64,000 nucleotides of DNA from DATBGO01 sp963695645. Lineage in GTDB: Bacteria; Actinomycetota; Actinomycetes; Streptosporangiales; Streptosporangiaceae. Shown piece after piece: positions 27,856 through 39,741 of this stretch. Every line of letters starts with the position of its first letter. Position 1 is the stretch's first letter. The translations under genes were made by a program, and so were the position numbers. The stretch covers positions 62,001 through 126,000 of the forward strand of contig CAVOHC010000006.1 in NCBI GenBank assembly GCA_963695645.1, read 5' to 3'. The notes under the pieces were generated by a model. It worked only from the letters and a program-made list of their open reading frames with translations. It made no database searches and was not told the DNA's origin.

Positions 27856-29313
27856 GTGAGCCGGCTCGCGCGCGCGGCGTGGCTAACCGTCGCCCTGCTC
27901 AGCCTTTTCACGATCGGCGCCGGTGCCGCGGTCGCGCACCTGCTGCCCGGCCGGCTGGCGCTGTGGCGGCTGCCTACGGTGGCGCCGCGCCCGCTGGCCG
28001 CGGGTGCCCAGGTGCTCAGCCCGGCGGCCAGCCCGCCTCCCGGGGCGCCTGCCGCCGTCCCGGCTGGCAGCGCCGCGACGCCCGCCGGGGTGGCCGCGGC
28101 GCTGGCTGCCGGTCTCCGGTCGGCCGCGCTCGGCCCTGACAGGGGGGCTGCCGTTACCGACCTGTCGACCGGCAAGGTGCTTTTCTCGCAGGCTGGCTCC
28201 GCGCTGTTCGCGCCCGCCTCGACCGCCAAGCTGGCCGTCGCCGTGGCGGCTCTCGACGCGCTCGGCCCGGGCGCCCGCCTGCAGACCAGCGTCGTCGCCG
28301 TCCGCACGCCGTCCGCCATCGTGCTGGTCGGCGGCGGTGACCCGACCCTGGCCGCCGGTCCGCCGCCCGCCGCTGACTACCCGCAGCCGGCGACGCTCGC
28401 CTCGCTCGCCGCAGCCACGGCAGCAAGGCTGCGGGCTGCCCATGTCCGGCAGGTGCGGCTCGGCTATGACATTTCGCTGTACACCGGGCCCGGGATGGCA
28501 CCAGGCTGGAAGCCCGCCTATGTCAGCACCGGCAATGTCACCCCCATCCAGGCGCTCGAGGTGGATCAGGGCAGGCTGACCCCCGGCGGAGCGCCGGAGG
28601 ACGCCGACGACCCGCAGAACTTCCGGCCGCGGACGCTGACTCCCGCCGCCGATGCGGCACGCGCGTTCGCCGGCTTCCTGGCCCGCGATGGGATCCGGGT
28701 GGCCGGCCCGGTCAGCCAGGCGGTGGCTACGCCGGGCAGCCGCGCCCTGGCCAAGGTCAGCTCGCCGCCTGTGGCCGAGATGGTGCAGTGGATGCTGATG
28801 GAAAGCAACAACGTGATAGCGGAGAACCTGGCCAGGCAGGTGGCCATCGCCACCGGGGCGCAGGCATCGTTCAGCGGGGCGGCGGCCGCGGAGCTGAAGG
28901 TGCTGCGACAGGCGGGCGTCGCAGGCGGCATCAGCCTGGTGGACGGCAGCGGCCTGTCCCCGGAGGACCAGATCGCCCCGGACGCGCTAGTCAAGATCAT
29001 CCGGCTCGCGGCTGCTGGCAGCCCGCAGCTGCGCCCCGCTATCACCGGCCTGCCAGTAGCCGGCTTCGCCGGTACGCTCGCGCCAGGCGGAAGTGTCTTC
29101 GGGCCCACCGGGAACGCCGGGCTTGGCGTCGTACGGGCCAAGACGGGCAACCTGTCCACCGTCGCCGCGCTGGCCGGCCTCGTCTACGCCAGCGACGGCC
29201 AGCTCCTCGGCTTCGCGTTTATGGCCGACCGGCTGCCCGCCAAGGGACTGGCAGCGGCGGGTGCGGACATGGCGAGCCTTGCCACGGCGCTGGCGGGGTG
29301 CGGGTGCCACTAA
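27856..29313 (+). CDS. dacB: D-alanyl-D-alanine carboxypeptidase/endopeptidase (PBP4, S13)
   Basis: A 485-residue exported S13 peptidase. It begins with a signal peptide or anchor (about residues 7-28), then a Pro/Ala-rich linker. Active-site motifs are S122-T-A-K125 (ASTAKLA), S317-N-N and K429-T-G (KTGNLS), in the right order for PBP4. It trims D-Ala from stem peptides or cuts cross-links in the wall. It has only a modest insert domain between the first two motifs. It is the first gene of the run that leads through DUF2342 and tilS to hpt and ftsH. Confidence 0.94.
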   Translation: MSRLARAAWLTVALLSLFTIGAGAAVAHLLPGRLALWRLPTVAPRPLAAGAQVLSPAASPPPGAPAAVPAGSAATPAGVAAALAAGLRSAALGPDRGAAVTDLSTGKVLFSQAGSALFAPASTAKLAVAVAALDALGPGARLQTSVVAVRTPSAIVLVGGGDPTLAAGPPPAADYPQPATLASLAAATAARLRAAHVRQVRLGYDISLYTGPGMAPGWKPAYVSTGNVTPIQALEVDQGRLTPGGAPEDADDPQNFRPRTLTPAADAARAFAGFLARDGIRVAGPVSQAVATPGSRALAKVSSPPVAEMVQWMLMESNNVIAENLARQVAIATGAQASFSGAAAAELKVLRQAGVAGGISLVDGSGLSPEDQIAPDALVKIIRLAAAGSPQLRPAITGLPVAGFAGTLAPGGSVFGPTGNAGLGVVRAKTGNLSTVAALAGLVYASDGQLLGFAFMADRLPAKGLAAAGADMASLATALAGCGCH

Positions 29314-29350
29314 GTCCCCCCCAGGCGGCCGGCCAACGTACGGTGGTGGG

Positions 29351-30454
29351 GTGAGCAGCTCGCAGATGATTGACTGGGATGTCGCTACCGCTACCGGGGT
29401 CCGCTGGGCGCGCCCGGGGCCCGAGGTCACGATGAGCGAGGCCAGGAAGGTGGTTGCGGAGCTCCGTCAGATCGCGGCTGCCGTCGCCGAGCCAGTCGCA
29501 GCCGTCACCGGGCTCGACAACGCTTATAACGTCGGCCTGGTCGCGGTCGTGGACCGGCCCGGGTGGATCCGGGCCAATGTCGACGGGTTCCGGGTAGTGC
29601 TCGACCCGCTGGTCGCCCACATGCGGGAGACCGGCACCGCCCCGCCGGCCGGCTCGGTGATCGGGGCCGTAGGGTCCAGGGTCACCGGCATGCAGGCGGG
29701 TCTGATCCTCGCCTATCTGGCGGGACGGGTGCTCGGCCAGTACGAGTTGTTCCTGCCGCCGAATCCCGATGCCCCGGTGTCCGATGCGCCAGCCGGACGG
29801 CTGACCCTGGTGGCGCCCAACATCGTGATGGTGGAGCGCGAGCTCGGGGTCGACCCGCACGACTTCAGGCGGTGGGTCTGCCTGCACGAGGAGACGCACC
29901 GCACCCAGTTCACCGCCGTGCCCTGGCTGCGGCCGTACGTGCAGCAGCAGATGACCGAGTTCCTGCTCGCCTCGGACCTCGACCCTGCCTCGATCCTCGA
30001 CCGGCTCCGCAGCGCCGCGGACGCGGTGGCGGGAGCAGTCCGCAAGGGCGGCGGCGAGAGCCTGATCGAAGCCATCCAGAGCCCGCGCCAGCGCGCGATC
30101 CTGGACCGGCTCACCGCCGTGATGACCCTGGTCGAGGGCCACGGCGACTACGTGATGGACGCGGTCGGCCCCGCCGTGGTGCCGTCGGTGGCCGAGATCA
30201 GGTCCAGGTTCACCGCCCGGCGGAGCACGGCGGGACGGGTGGAGCAGGCGATCCGCCGGATCCTGGGCATCGACCTGAAGATGAAGCAATACGAGCAGGG
30301 CTCGGTTTTCGTCAAGACCATCGTCGAGCAGGCCGGCATGGCAACCTTCAACAAGGTATGGATCTCCCCGGAAACCCTGCCGACCAAGACCGAGATCACC
30401 AGCCCGCAGACCTGGCTCGACCGGGTGGGCGGCAACGGCACCGCCGGCGCCTGA
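29351..30454 (+). CDS. Zincin-like metallopeptidase-superfamily protein (DUF2342)
   Basis: A 367-residue protein of the DUF2342 family, sometimes annotated as coenzyme F420 biosynthesis-associated. It carries a zinc-protease-like HEETH motif (179-183) within FRRWVCLHEETHRTQFTAVPWLR, and a second conserved block, MTLVEGHGDYVMDAVG, that supplies the probable third ligand. Orthologues lie between dacB and tilS in most actinobacteria. Peptidase activity is inferred from the motif only. The open frame extends far upstream into dacB; GTG 29351 is picked because the family starts with M-I-D-W shortly after. The stop is 6 bases before tilS. Confidence 0.9.
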   Translation: MSSSQMIDWDVATATGVRWARPGPEVTMSEARKVVAELRQIAAAVAEPVAAVTGLDNAYNVGLVAVVDRPGWIRANVDGFRVVLDPLVAHMRETGTAPPAGSVIGAVGSRVTGMQAGLILAYLAGRVLGQYELFLPPNPDAPVSDAPAGRLTLVAPNIVMVERELGVDPHDFRRWVCLHEETHRTQFTAVPWLRPYVQQQMTEFLLASDLDPASILDRLRSAADAVAGAVRKGGGESLIEAIQSPRQRAILDRLTAVMTLVEGHGDYVMDAVGPAVVPSVAEIRSRFTARRSTAGRVEQAIRRILGIDLKMKQYEQGSVFVKTIVEQAGMATFNKVWISPETLPTKTEITSPQTWLDRVGGNGTAGA

Positions 30455-30460
30455 CCGGTC

Positions 30461-31540
30461 ATGGGCCCCCATCCCGCGGTCGCGGCGGTCCGCCTCGCCG
30501 TCCGCCGCGCGCTGGCCGGCCTGACCGGCGGCGAGCTGGTCCTCGCCGCCTGCTCCGGTGGCGCCGACTCGCTGGCGCTGGCGGCCGCGGTCGCCTTCGA
30601 GGCGCCCAGGCTCGGGCTGCGAGCCGGCGGCGTGACCGTGGACCATGGGCTCCAGCCGGGCTCGGCCGGCCAGGCGCTCACCGTGACGCGGGCGCTCGCC
30701 GCCATGGGGCTCGGCCCGGTGCTCAGCGCTGCCGCCGTCGTCACGCAAGCGGGCCAGCCGGGATACCCGGGGCCGGAGGCTGCTGCGCGGGCCGCCAGGT
30801 ACGCGGCGCTGGAGGAGGCCGCCGACTCCTCGGGCGCGAACGCGGTCTTGCTCGGCCATACCCGTGATGATCAGGCGGAAGGCGTGCTGCTCGGGCTGGC
30901 CCGCGGCTCCGGCGCCCGCTCGCTGGCCGGGATGGCGGCGCGCAACGGCCGTTACCTCCGGCCGCTGCTGTCCGTCAGCCGCGCGCAGACCAGGGACGCC
31001 TGCGCAGCGCTCGGCCTGGCGCCATGGGAAGACCCGCACAACAGCGATCCCGCCTATGCCCGGGCCAGGGTCCGTCACCAGCTGATCCCGGCGCTGGAAG
31101 CGGCCCTCGGCCCAGGGATCTCGCAAGCTCTCGCCCGAACGGCCCGGGCGCTGCGGGCCGATGCGGACCTGCTCGACTCGCTGGCCAAGACCGAAGCGAA
31201 ACGGCTAACCGGCGCGGACTCAGCGCTTGCGATTGATCCCGTTGCGGCGCTGCCGGAGGCGATCAGGACCCGGGTGCTCAGGCTCGCCGCCGTCGCCGCC
31301 GGGTGCCCGCCCGGCGCGCTGACCGCCCGGCACATCGCCGGGCTCGACGACCTGGTCACCGGCTGGCACGGCCAGCGCTGGACAGACCTGCCCGGTGGCA
31401 TCCGCGGCCAGCGCAGCTGTGGCAAGCTGACGTTCAGCGTCGCTGCCGGGCCCGGTCCAGGGCCGCAAGCCTGGCTGGACGGGGCGACGGCGGACGCCGG
31501 GATCGGCCAGCACGGGAAGGACGCGGGTGGACGCGACTGA
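30461..31540 (+). CDS. tilS: tRNA(Ile)-lysidine synthetase
   Basis: A 359-residue N-type ATP pyrophosphatase with the PP-loop SGGADS (32-37), the VDHGLQPGS segment and GHTRDDQAEGVLLGLARGSG, all TilS signatures. The enzyme converts the wobble cytidine of tRNA-Ile(CAU) to lysidine so that it reads AUA. The C-terminal domain is short, as usual in actinobacteria. The gene overlaps hpt by 14 bases, so the two are translated together. Confidence 0.95.
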   Translation: MGPHPAVAAVRLAVRRALAGLTGGELVLAACSGGADSLALAAAVAFEAPRLGLRAGGVTVDHGLQPGSAGQALTVTRALAAMGLGPVLSAAAVVTQAGQPGYPGPEAAARAARYAALEEAADSSGANAVLLGHTRDDQAEGVLLGLARGSGARSLAGMAARNGRYLRPLLSVSRAQTRDACAALGLAPWEDPHNSDPAYARARVRHQLIPALEAALGPGISQALARTARALRADADLLDSLAKTEAKRLTGADSALAIDPVAALPEAIRTRVLRLAAVAAGCPPGALTARHIAGLDDLVTGWHGQRWTDLPGGIRGQRSCGKLTFSVAAGPGPGPQAWLDGATADAGIGQHGKDAGGRD

Positions 31541-32114
31541 CATGGGCGCTGATCTCGAGGAAGTGCTGATCAGCCCCGAGCTCCTGCAGCAGCGCGTCGC
31601 GCAGCTCGCCGCCCGGATCGATCAGGATTACGCTGGCTGCGAACTGCTGCTGGTCGGCGTGCTGAAGGGCGCGGTCATGATCATGGCCGACCTGGCACGC
31701 GCCATGCGGCTGCCTGTTCAGATGGACTGGATGGCGGTCTCGTCCTACGGGTCAGGCACGAGATCCTCCGGCGTGGTGCGGATTCTCAAGGACCTTGATT
31801 CCGACATCACCGGCCGCCACGTGCTGCTCGTCGAGGACATCGTTGATTCTGGCCTGACGCTTTCCTGGCTGGTCCACAACCTGCAGTCGCGCGAGCCGGC
31901 CTCGCTGCGGGTGTGCGTGCTGCTGCGCAAGCCGACCGCTGCGCAGATGAGCGTCGAGGTGGCTTATACCGGATTTGACATCGACGAGAAGTTCGTCATC
32001 GGCTACGGCCTTGACTACGCAGAGCAATACCGGAACCTGCCGTTTATCGGCACGCTTGCCCCACATGTCTACGGCGGGAACACAATCCGCGATGAAACAC
32101 GTTCAGCTGGGTAG
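31527..32114 (+). CDS. hpt: Hypoxanthine phosphoribosyltransferase
   Basis: A 195-residue type I phosphoribosyltransferase; the PRPP-binding loop is LLVEDIVDSGLTLSWL, the PPi loop is VGVLKGAVMIMADL, and GFDIDEKFVIGYGLDYAEQYR closes the active site. It salvages hypoxanthine and guanine to IMP and GMP. GTG 31527 is chosen since the family N-terminus M-D-A-x-D-M-G-A-D-L begins there; ATG 31542 is an internal alternative. About 210 noncoding bases follow before ftsH. Confidence 0.96.
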   Translation: MDATDMGADLEEVLISPELLQQRVAQLAARIDQDYAGCELLLVGVLKGAVMIMADLARAMRLPVQMDWMAVSSYGSGTRSSGVVRILKDLDSDITGRHVLLVEDIVDSGLTLSWLVHNLQSREPASLRVCVLLRKPTAAQMSVEVAYTGFDIDEKFVIGYGLDYAEQYRNLPFIGTLAPHVYGGNTIRDETRSAG

Positions 32115-32324
32115 AGGGCTGTCGGGGGCCCGTTGAGGCGCTTGGCGGTGCTCTTGCGTGCCAGCTGTGACTTCAGCGGTGTAACGTCGATTGTTCCCGT
32201 GTTTCGGGCAGGCTTAGAAGGAAGCCGCGCGTGGGCGCTGGGACGCATGGCAGTCCTGCCGGGGGTCGGCGGGACATGAGGCTCGGCAGGAGGGATCGGC
32301 CCCGGACCGCGGGGCCGTTCATCG

Positions 32325-34444
<2,120 letters not shown>

Positions 34445-34448
<4 letters not shown>

Positions 34449-35023
34449 GCCCGCAGGTCGATCTGGGGCGGATCGAGCGCGCCGTCCACGAGATCCTGCT
34501 GGCCGTCGGCGAGGATCCGGACCGGGACGGGCTGCGGGAAACCCCGGCGCGGGTGGCCCGGGCCTACGCGGAGCAGCTCTCCGGGCTGCGAATGCGGCCC
34601 GAGGACGTGCTCACGACGGTCTTTGACGCGGATCATGACGAGATGGTCCTGGTCCGCGACATCGAGCTCTACTCCACCTGCGAGCACCACCTCACCCCGT
34701 TCTTCGGCTTCGCGCACGTCGGGTACATACCAAATGAGAAGGGCCAGATCACCGGGCTGTCCAAGCTCGCCAGGCTGGTCGATCTGTTCGCCAGGCGGCC
34801 GCAGGTGCAGGAACGGATGACCAGCCAGATCGCCGAGGCGCTCATGCACGTACTGGAGCCGCGCGGCGTTATCGTGGTTGTCGAGGCGGAGCATCTGTGC
34901 ATGAGCATGCGAGGCGTCAGGAAACCCGGCGCCAAGACGGTGACATCCGCGGTCCGCGGATCCTTCCGCGACTCCGACCGCACCCGCGCCGAGGCGATGA
35001 GCCTGCTCGTCGGCCGGCGCTAG
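34445..35023 (+). CDS. folE: GTP cyclohydrolase I
   Basis: A 192-residue FolE with zinc ligands C79, H82 and C152 visible in STCEHHLTPFFG and EAEHLCMSMRG, and the K-x-V...SAVRG closing motif. It makes dihydroneopterin triphosphate, the first committed step of folate synthesis. Its GTG start sits in the ftsH stop. The rest of the folate genes (folP, folB, folK) follow after the lysyltransferase gene, which interrupts the folate run. Confidence 0.97.
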
Positions 35024-35195
35024 GACTGTTCGGCCTGCCCGGGGGGCGGTCAGTTGATCCAGACCAGGAACCTGAAGAGGACCTGACGGCCAATGGACAC
35101 CTGCGTTGCCTTACCGCCCCGGACAGCCCGCCAGGCATGCCGCGTTCGGCGAGTTTGGCCCCGCTGCGGGGCGTCGATGGCTACGCTGAACCCCC

Positions 35196-37073
35196 GTGAG
35201 CCGGGTCTTAACCTACATGTCTGAGATGACCAACCAGAGCGCGGCGGGCGCGGCGGGGCTTGTTTCCGGCGACGAGGACCGGCGCACCGGCTTGCCTGCC
35301 GCGCGGCCGCCCGACCGCAGGCAGCAGCGCCGCTGGGTGCCGGTCGTGGCGGGCTGGTTCACCCTGCTGATCGGCCTGGCCGACATCATCGTCGGCTTCC
35401 GGACCGGCGTCCTGTACCGGCATGTCAATCACCCGCTGCACCGGCTGTCCGAGATCGCACCTGGCACGCTGTCCAATCTGACCCGCACGGCCGACGTCAT
35501 CATCGGGCTGCTGCTCCTCATGCTTTCGCACGGGCTGCGCAGGCGAAAGCGCCGGGCCTGGCAGGCGGCTGTCCTGCTGCTCGCCTCAAGCGTGGTCATC
35601 CACCTGATGCACCCCCATGTCGGCGCGATCATCGTGACCGCGGCGCTGCTCGTGGTCTTGTGCCTGTACCGCCGCGAGTTCTACGCGATCGGCGATCCGC
35701 TCACCCGGTGGCGGGCGCTGGGGACGCTCATCGGACTGCTGGTGGCGGACATCGCCATCGGCCTCGCGTACCTCGCGGTCACCCGCGGGCTGGCCCAGGA
35801 TTACACGCTCATCCAGCGGGTTCAGGCCGTGATCTTCCACCTGGCCGGCTTCTCCGGTCCGGTTGCCTTCACGTCGGAGACCCGCGGCGACCTTTTCGGC
35901 TTCCTGACCAGCGGCCTGGGGCTCTTCACGCTGGTCTTCGCCGGTTACCTGTTCCTGCGACCGGCCAGGCCGGTTGACCGCCACGCGGCGCGGGATACCA
36001 CCCAGGTCAGGGATCTGCTGACCAAGTACGGGGACCGGGACTCGCTCGGTTACTTCGCGCTCCGCGATGACAAGAGGATCATCTGGTCGGCCACCGGCAA
36101 GTCCTGCATCGGTTACCGGGTGCTGTCCGGCGTGATGCTGGCCAGTGGCGACCCCATCGGGGACGCGGAGGCCTGGCCAGGGGCGATTCACGCGTTCCTC
36201 GACGAGGCCGCGCGGCACGCCTGGGTCCCTGCGGTGATCGGCTGCGGCGAACTCGGCGCGGAGATCTGGTGCCGCGAAGGCGGGCTGACCGCCCTTGAGC
36301 TGGGCGACGAGGCGGTCGTCGAGATCGCGGACTTCTCGCTGAAGGGCCGGTCGATGCGGAACGTCCGGCAGATGTGCAGCAGGGTCGAGCGGCACGGTTA
36401 CTGCGCGCAGGTGCGCAGGATCGGGGATATCCCTGCGGCGGAGATCCGCCGGATGATCAGGCAGGCGGATTCCTGGCGGGGCAGCCCGACGGAGCGTGGC
36501 TTCTCCATGGCACTCGGCCGGGTCGGCGGCCGCGGCGACGACCGCTGCGTCGTCGCGACGGCCACCGAGGACGGCGTGCTCCGGGCGATCCTGCACTATG
36601 TGCCCTGGGGATCGGATGGCCTCTCGCTGGATCTCATGCGGCGCGACCGGGCGGCTCAGCCTGGCCTGAACGACTTCCTGATCGTGGAGACCATCAAGCA
36701 CGCCGACGACCTCGGGGTGAAGCGGATCTCGCTGAACTTCGCGGTATTCCGCGCCGCGCTTGAGCGGGGAGAGCGGATCGGCGCCGGCCCGGTGCTGCGC
36801 GCCTGGCGCCGGGTCCTGCTGTTCGCCTCCAGGTGGTTCCAGATCGAATCGCTGTACAAGTTCAACGCCAAGTTCAGCCCGCAATGGGTGCCGAGGTTCC
36901 TGGTCTACCCCAGCACCGGGGATTTGCCGCGGATCAGCCTGGCCGCGATGGAGGCGGAGGCATTCCTGGTCTGGCCGAAGGTCGGCTTGCGCAGGGTGGC
37001 GCGGAAGCTCGGGCTCGGCGCGGTGGCGCGGCGGCTGCGTCGCACCGAGCACGGCCCCAGCGCGGCGAGCTAG
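35196..37073 (+). CDS. MprF-like membrane protein with DUF2156 lysyl-phosphatidylglycerol transferase domain
   Basis: A 625-residue protein with about six hydrophobic segments in the first ~260 residues and a cytosolic GNAT-type DUF2156 domain (about 275-590) containing DSLGYFALRDDKRIIWS, YRVLSGVMLASGDPIGD, MRNVRQMCSRVERHGY, LSLDLMRRD and SRWFQIESLYKFNAKFSPQW. This is the arrangement of the N-terminal part of LysX/MprF proteins, which move lysine from Lys-tRNA to phosphatidylglycerol and alter surface charge and resistance to cationic peptides. The LysRS part that LysX has at its C-terminus is absent here; a LysX-like lysS lies about 5 kb downstream. Aminoacyl specificity is inferred. Intergenic space (172 bases) before it suggests its own promoter. 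Confidence 0.88.
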   Translation: MSRVLTYMSEMTNQSAAGAAGLVSGDEDRRTGLPAARPPDRRQQRRWVPVVAGWFTLLIGLADIIVGFRTGVLYRHVNHPLHRLSEIAPGTLSNLTRTADVIIGLLLLMLSHGLRRRKRRAWQAAVLLLASSVVIHLMHPHVGAIIVTAALLVVLCLYRREFYAIGDPLTRWRALGTLIGLLVADIAIGLAYLAVTRGLAQDYTLIQRVQAVIFHLAGFSGPVAFTSETRGDLFGFLTSGLGLFTLVFAGYLFLRPARPVDRHAARDTTQVRDLLTKYGDRDSLGYFALRDDKRIIWSATGKSCIGYRVLSGVMLASGDPIGDAEAWPGAIHAFLDEAARHAWVPAVIGCGELGAEIWCREGGLTALELGDEAVVEIADFSLKGRSMRNVRQMCSRVERHGYCAQVRRIGDIPAAEIRRMIRQADSWRGSPTERGFSMALGRVGGRGDDRCVVATATEDGVLRAILHYVPWGSDGLSLDLMRRDRAAQPGLNDFLIVETIKHADDLGVKRISLNFAVFRAALERGERIGAGPVLRAWRRVLLFASRWFQIESLYKFNAKFSPQWVPRFLVYPSTGDLPRISLAAMEAEAFLVWPKVGLRRVARKLGLGAVARRLRRTEHGPSAAS

Positions 37074-37174
37074 CCCGGCCGCGCGGTACGAACCGCGGAT
37101 CCGCCAGGCTGCGGCCAGGGCGCGGGGCGCGGCACTCGCTGACGCACTGCGGCGCAGATCGTAGATTGGCCCCT

Positions 37175-38101
37175 ATGGTTGGCGACAAGCGGGCCGGGAA
37201 GGCGCCCCGATATCAAGCAGGCGCGCGGTCGCCTGTTGGCCTGCCGGAGGCCGGCCGGTGCCTGGTCATGGGCGTCGTCAATGTCACCCCGGACTCGTTC
37301 TCCGACGGCGGCGCCTGGTTCGAGGAGGGCGCCGCCATCTCCCATGGCCTCGACCTCGTCGCCCAGGGCGCGGACATCGTCGATGTCGGCGGTGAGTCAA
37401 CCCGCCCGGGCGCGCCCAGGATCGACGCCGACGAGGAACTGCGCAGGGTCGGCCCGGTCGTCAGCGCGCTAGTCCAGGCGGGCGTTCCGGTCAGTGTCGA
37501 CACGATGCGGGCCGAGGTGGCCGAGGCCGCCCTCGCAGCGGGCGCGCGGCTGGTGAACGACGTCAGCGGCGGGCTAGCGGACCCGCAGATGCAACGCCTG
37601 GTGGCCGGCGCTGGGGTGCCTTATGTCGTGATGCACTGGCGGGGGCACAGCCGCCAGATGCAGGACAGGGCGGTCTACGGGGACGTGCTGCGCGAGGTGC
37701 GCGACGAACTGCGGCAGCGCGTGGACGCGGTGGTCGCGCAGGGGGTCGACCCGGCGATGATCGTCGTTGACCCTGGTCTCGGGTTTGCCAAGCTGCCCGA
37801 GCATAACTGGGCATTGCTGACCGGGCTCAGCGAGATCGCGCGGCTCGGCGGCGCCGGATCGCCCTTCCCGGTGCTTATCGGGGCATCCAGGAAGCGCTTC
37901 CTCGGCAGGCTGCTGGCCGCTGCCGATGGCGAGCCTCGGCCGTTTGCTGGCTGTGACGATGCCACGGTCGCCATCTCGGCGCTGGCGGCGACCGCCGGTG
38001 CGTGGTGCGTGCGGGTGCACACGGTGCCGGGCAACGCCGATGCGGTGCGCGTCGCAGCCGGGTGGCGCGCCGCCACCGAGAGGGCAGGTGTGCGCGGATG
38101 A
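37175..38101 (+). CDS. folP: Dihydropteroate synthase
   Basis: A 308-residue TIM-barrel enzyme: MGVVNVTPDSFSDGG (32-46), VDVGGESTRPGAP, SVDTMRAEVAEAAL, LVNDVSGG, VVMHWRGH and the late GASRKRFLG, all DHPS signatures. It condenses pterin pyrophosphate with p-aminobenzoate and is the sulfonamide target. ATG 37175 is the first codon after the upstream noncoding gap; the frame itself is open into the preceding gene. ATGA overlap couples it to folB. Confidence 0.96.
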   Translation: MVGDKRAGKAPRYQAGARSPVGLPEAGRCLVMGVVNVTPDSFSDGGAWFEEGAAISHGLDLVAQGADIVDVGGESTRPGAPRIDADEELRRVGPVVSALVQAGVPVSVDTMRAEVAEAALAAGARLVNDVSGGLADPQMQRLVAGAGVPYVVMHWRGHSRQMQDRAVYGDVLREVRDELRQRVDAVVAQGVDPAMIVVDPGLGFAKLPEHNWALLTGLSEIARLGGAGSPFPVLIGASRKRFLGRLLAAADGEPRPFAGCDDATVAISALAATAGAWCVRVHTVPGNADAVRVAAGWRAATERAGVRG

Positions 38102-38463
38102 ACCTGGACCGGATCTCGCTGGTCGGCCTGCGCGTCTTCGGTCGGCACGGGGTGCTGCCGCAGGAGCGCCTTGACGGCCAGGAATTTCTTATCGACGTAG
38201 CGCTCGGCGTGGACACGACTGCCGCCGCGGCCGCCGATGAGCTGTCCCTCACGGTCGACTACAGTCAGCTGGCGGACCGCCTTGCCGCGATAGCTTCCGG
38301 CGAGCCGGTGGCACTGATCGAGACCCTGGCCGCCCGCCTCGCGGCAGCCTGCCTGGCCGATCCCGGCGTGCAGGAAGTTGACGTTACGGTGCATAAGCCG
38401 CATGCGCCGGTCGGCCAGCCGCTCCGGGACATTAGCGTGGCAATTCACCGGCGCCGCGGATGA
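38098..38463 (+). CDS. folB: Dihydroneopterin aldolase
   Basis: A 121-residue FolB: GLRVFGRHGVLPQER, EFLIDVALGVDT, VDYSQLADRL, ETLAARLAAACL and TVHKPHAPV are family hallmarks; the glutamate of the first block and the late Lys are the catalytic residues. It releases glycolaldehyde to form 6-hydroxymethyl-dihydropterin. Coupled to both neighbours by ATGA overlaps. Confidence 0.96.
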   Translation: MNLDRISLVGLRVFGRHGVLPQERLDGQEFLIDVALGVDTTAAAAADELSLTVDYSQLADRLAAIASGEPVALIETLAARLAAACLADPGVQEVDVTVHKPHAPVGQPLRDISVAIHRRRG

Positions 38464-39008
38464 GCGCGGCGCCCGGGCCGGCGGCTGGCCCGCGCCGCGT
38501 GGTACTGGCGCTTGGCAGCAATCTCGGCGAGCGGCTGGCACACCTGCAGGACGGACTCGAGGTCCTTGGCGCCGCACCCGGGCTTGGCCCCCTTGCGGTC
38601 TCGCCCGTCTACGAGACCGTCCCGGTCGGCGGCCCGCCTCAAGGCGACTACCTGAACGCGGTGGTCATCGCCGAGACATTGCTGCCGGCCCGGGCGATCC
38701 TCAGGCGCGCACAGCGGGCTGAGGCAGCCCTGCACAGGGTCCGGGCAGGCCGATGGGGTCCGCGGACCCTTGACGTGGATGTCATCGTCTACGGCGCGGA
38801 GACCAGCGATGACCCGGAGCTGACGCTGCCGCATCCCAGGGCGCACGAGCGTGCCTTCGTCCTTGCTCCGTGGCATGACCTGGAGCCCGACGCGCAGATT
38901 CCCGGGCGAGGCAGGATCGCGGACCTGCTGGCTAAGGTCGGCTGCGCCGGGCTCCGCCGGTTGCCTGACGCCAGATTGCGGCCGCCTGCCAGCGGCCAGG
39001 AGAGCTGA
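38460..39008 (+). CDS. folK: 2-amino-4-hydroxy-6-hydroxymethyldihydropteridine pyrophosphokinase
   Basis: A 182-residue HPPK with ALGSNLGERLAHLQDGL near the N-terminus, SPVYETVPVGGPPQGDYLNAVV, and the ATP/metal motif GPRTLDVDVIVYG. It activates the pterin for FolP. Start ATG overlaps folB; the gene ends 7 bases before the DUF3180 gene. Confidence 0.96.
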   Translation: MSAAPGPAAGPRRVVLALGSNLGERLAHLQDGLEVLGAAPGLGPLAVSPVYETVPVGGPPQGDYLNAVVIAETLLPARAILRRAQRAEAALHRVRAGRWGPRTLDVDVIVYGAETSDDPELTLPHPRAHERAFVLAPWHDLEPDAQIPGRGRIADLLAKVGCAGLRRLPDARLRPPASGQES

Positions 39009-39015
39009 TCCGCCG

Positions 39016-39501
39016 ATGAAGCCGACCCGGACCTGGACGCTGGCTGCGATTGTCATCGGCTGCACGCTGGCCGCGTGGCTGGTCGTGCGCGCCACCTTCG
39101 CCTCGCTGCCCCCGCTGCCGTGGACCTCGGTGCCTACCCTGCTGCTGCTCGCGGTGGCGGAAGCCCTGAGCGGGCGGAACGTGCGGGCGAGGATACTCGG
39201 CCGGGGGGGAGCCAAGCCCATGCCGCCGATAGCCATGGCGCGGATGGCGGTGCTGGCGAAGGCAAGCTCGGTCGCGGCCGCTATCGTGGCTGGCCTCGCG
39301 GCTGGCTTCGTTGCCTACGTCGGTGGCTCGCTGGAGAAGACGGTGCCCCGCGGCGACGCTTACTCGGCCGGTGCCACTCTCGCTTCCGCTATCGTCCTCG
39401 GCGCCGCCGCACTGTACCTTGAGCATTGCTGCCGCACCCCCGAGCCGCCTGACGAGGAGAAGGACGGCACGCAGCCCGGCACGCAGAACGGTGTGCGATA
39501 G
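39016..39501 (+). CDS. DUF3180 membrane protein
   Basis: A 161-residue protein with about four hydrophobic segments and the family-typical MKPTRTWTL start and ARMAVLAKASSVAAAIVAG core. DUF3180 genes follow folK in most actinobacteria; function unknown. The tail is charged (D-E-E-K-D). ATG 39016 chosen from the family start. Confidence 0.88.
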   Translation: MKPTRTWTLAAIVIGCTLAAWLVVRATFASLPPLPWTSVPTLLLLAVAEALSGRNVRARILGRGGAKPMPPIAMARMAVLAKASSVAAAIVAGLAAGFVAYVGGSLEKTVPRGDAYSAGATLASAIVLGAAALYLEHCCRTPEPPDEEKDGTQPGTQNGVR

Positions 39502-39741
39502 GCTGCCTCCGCTGAGGGCCTGCGCACCCGTGGCCGGCTGGCGCCGCAGGCTCGCCGTGCAGCCGTGGCCTGCCTGGATCGGCCGTTGCACGCGTGATCG
39601 GCGGCCCGCGGGACCTGGTGAATCCGCGCATCAGTACGGTGTTTCGTACCGAACCTCGGATCCACTCGGCTGGATCGGCCGGTGATCCAGCGCGGATATG
39701 CTGACCGCGACCGTCCGGTACCCGGCGAGGACTGGAACGAC

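Noticed and set aside
29219..31126. 635-codon minus-strand open frame over the DUF2342 and tilS genes
   Set aside because: It spans two clear plus-strand genes and has no recognisable domain; antisense shadow.
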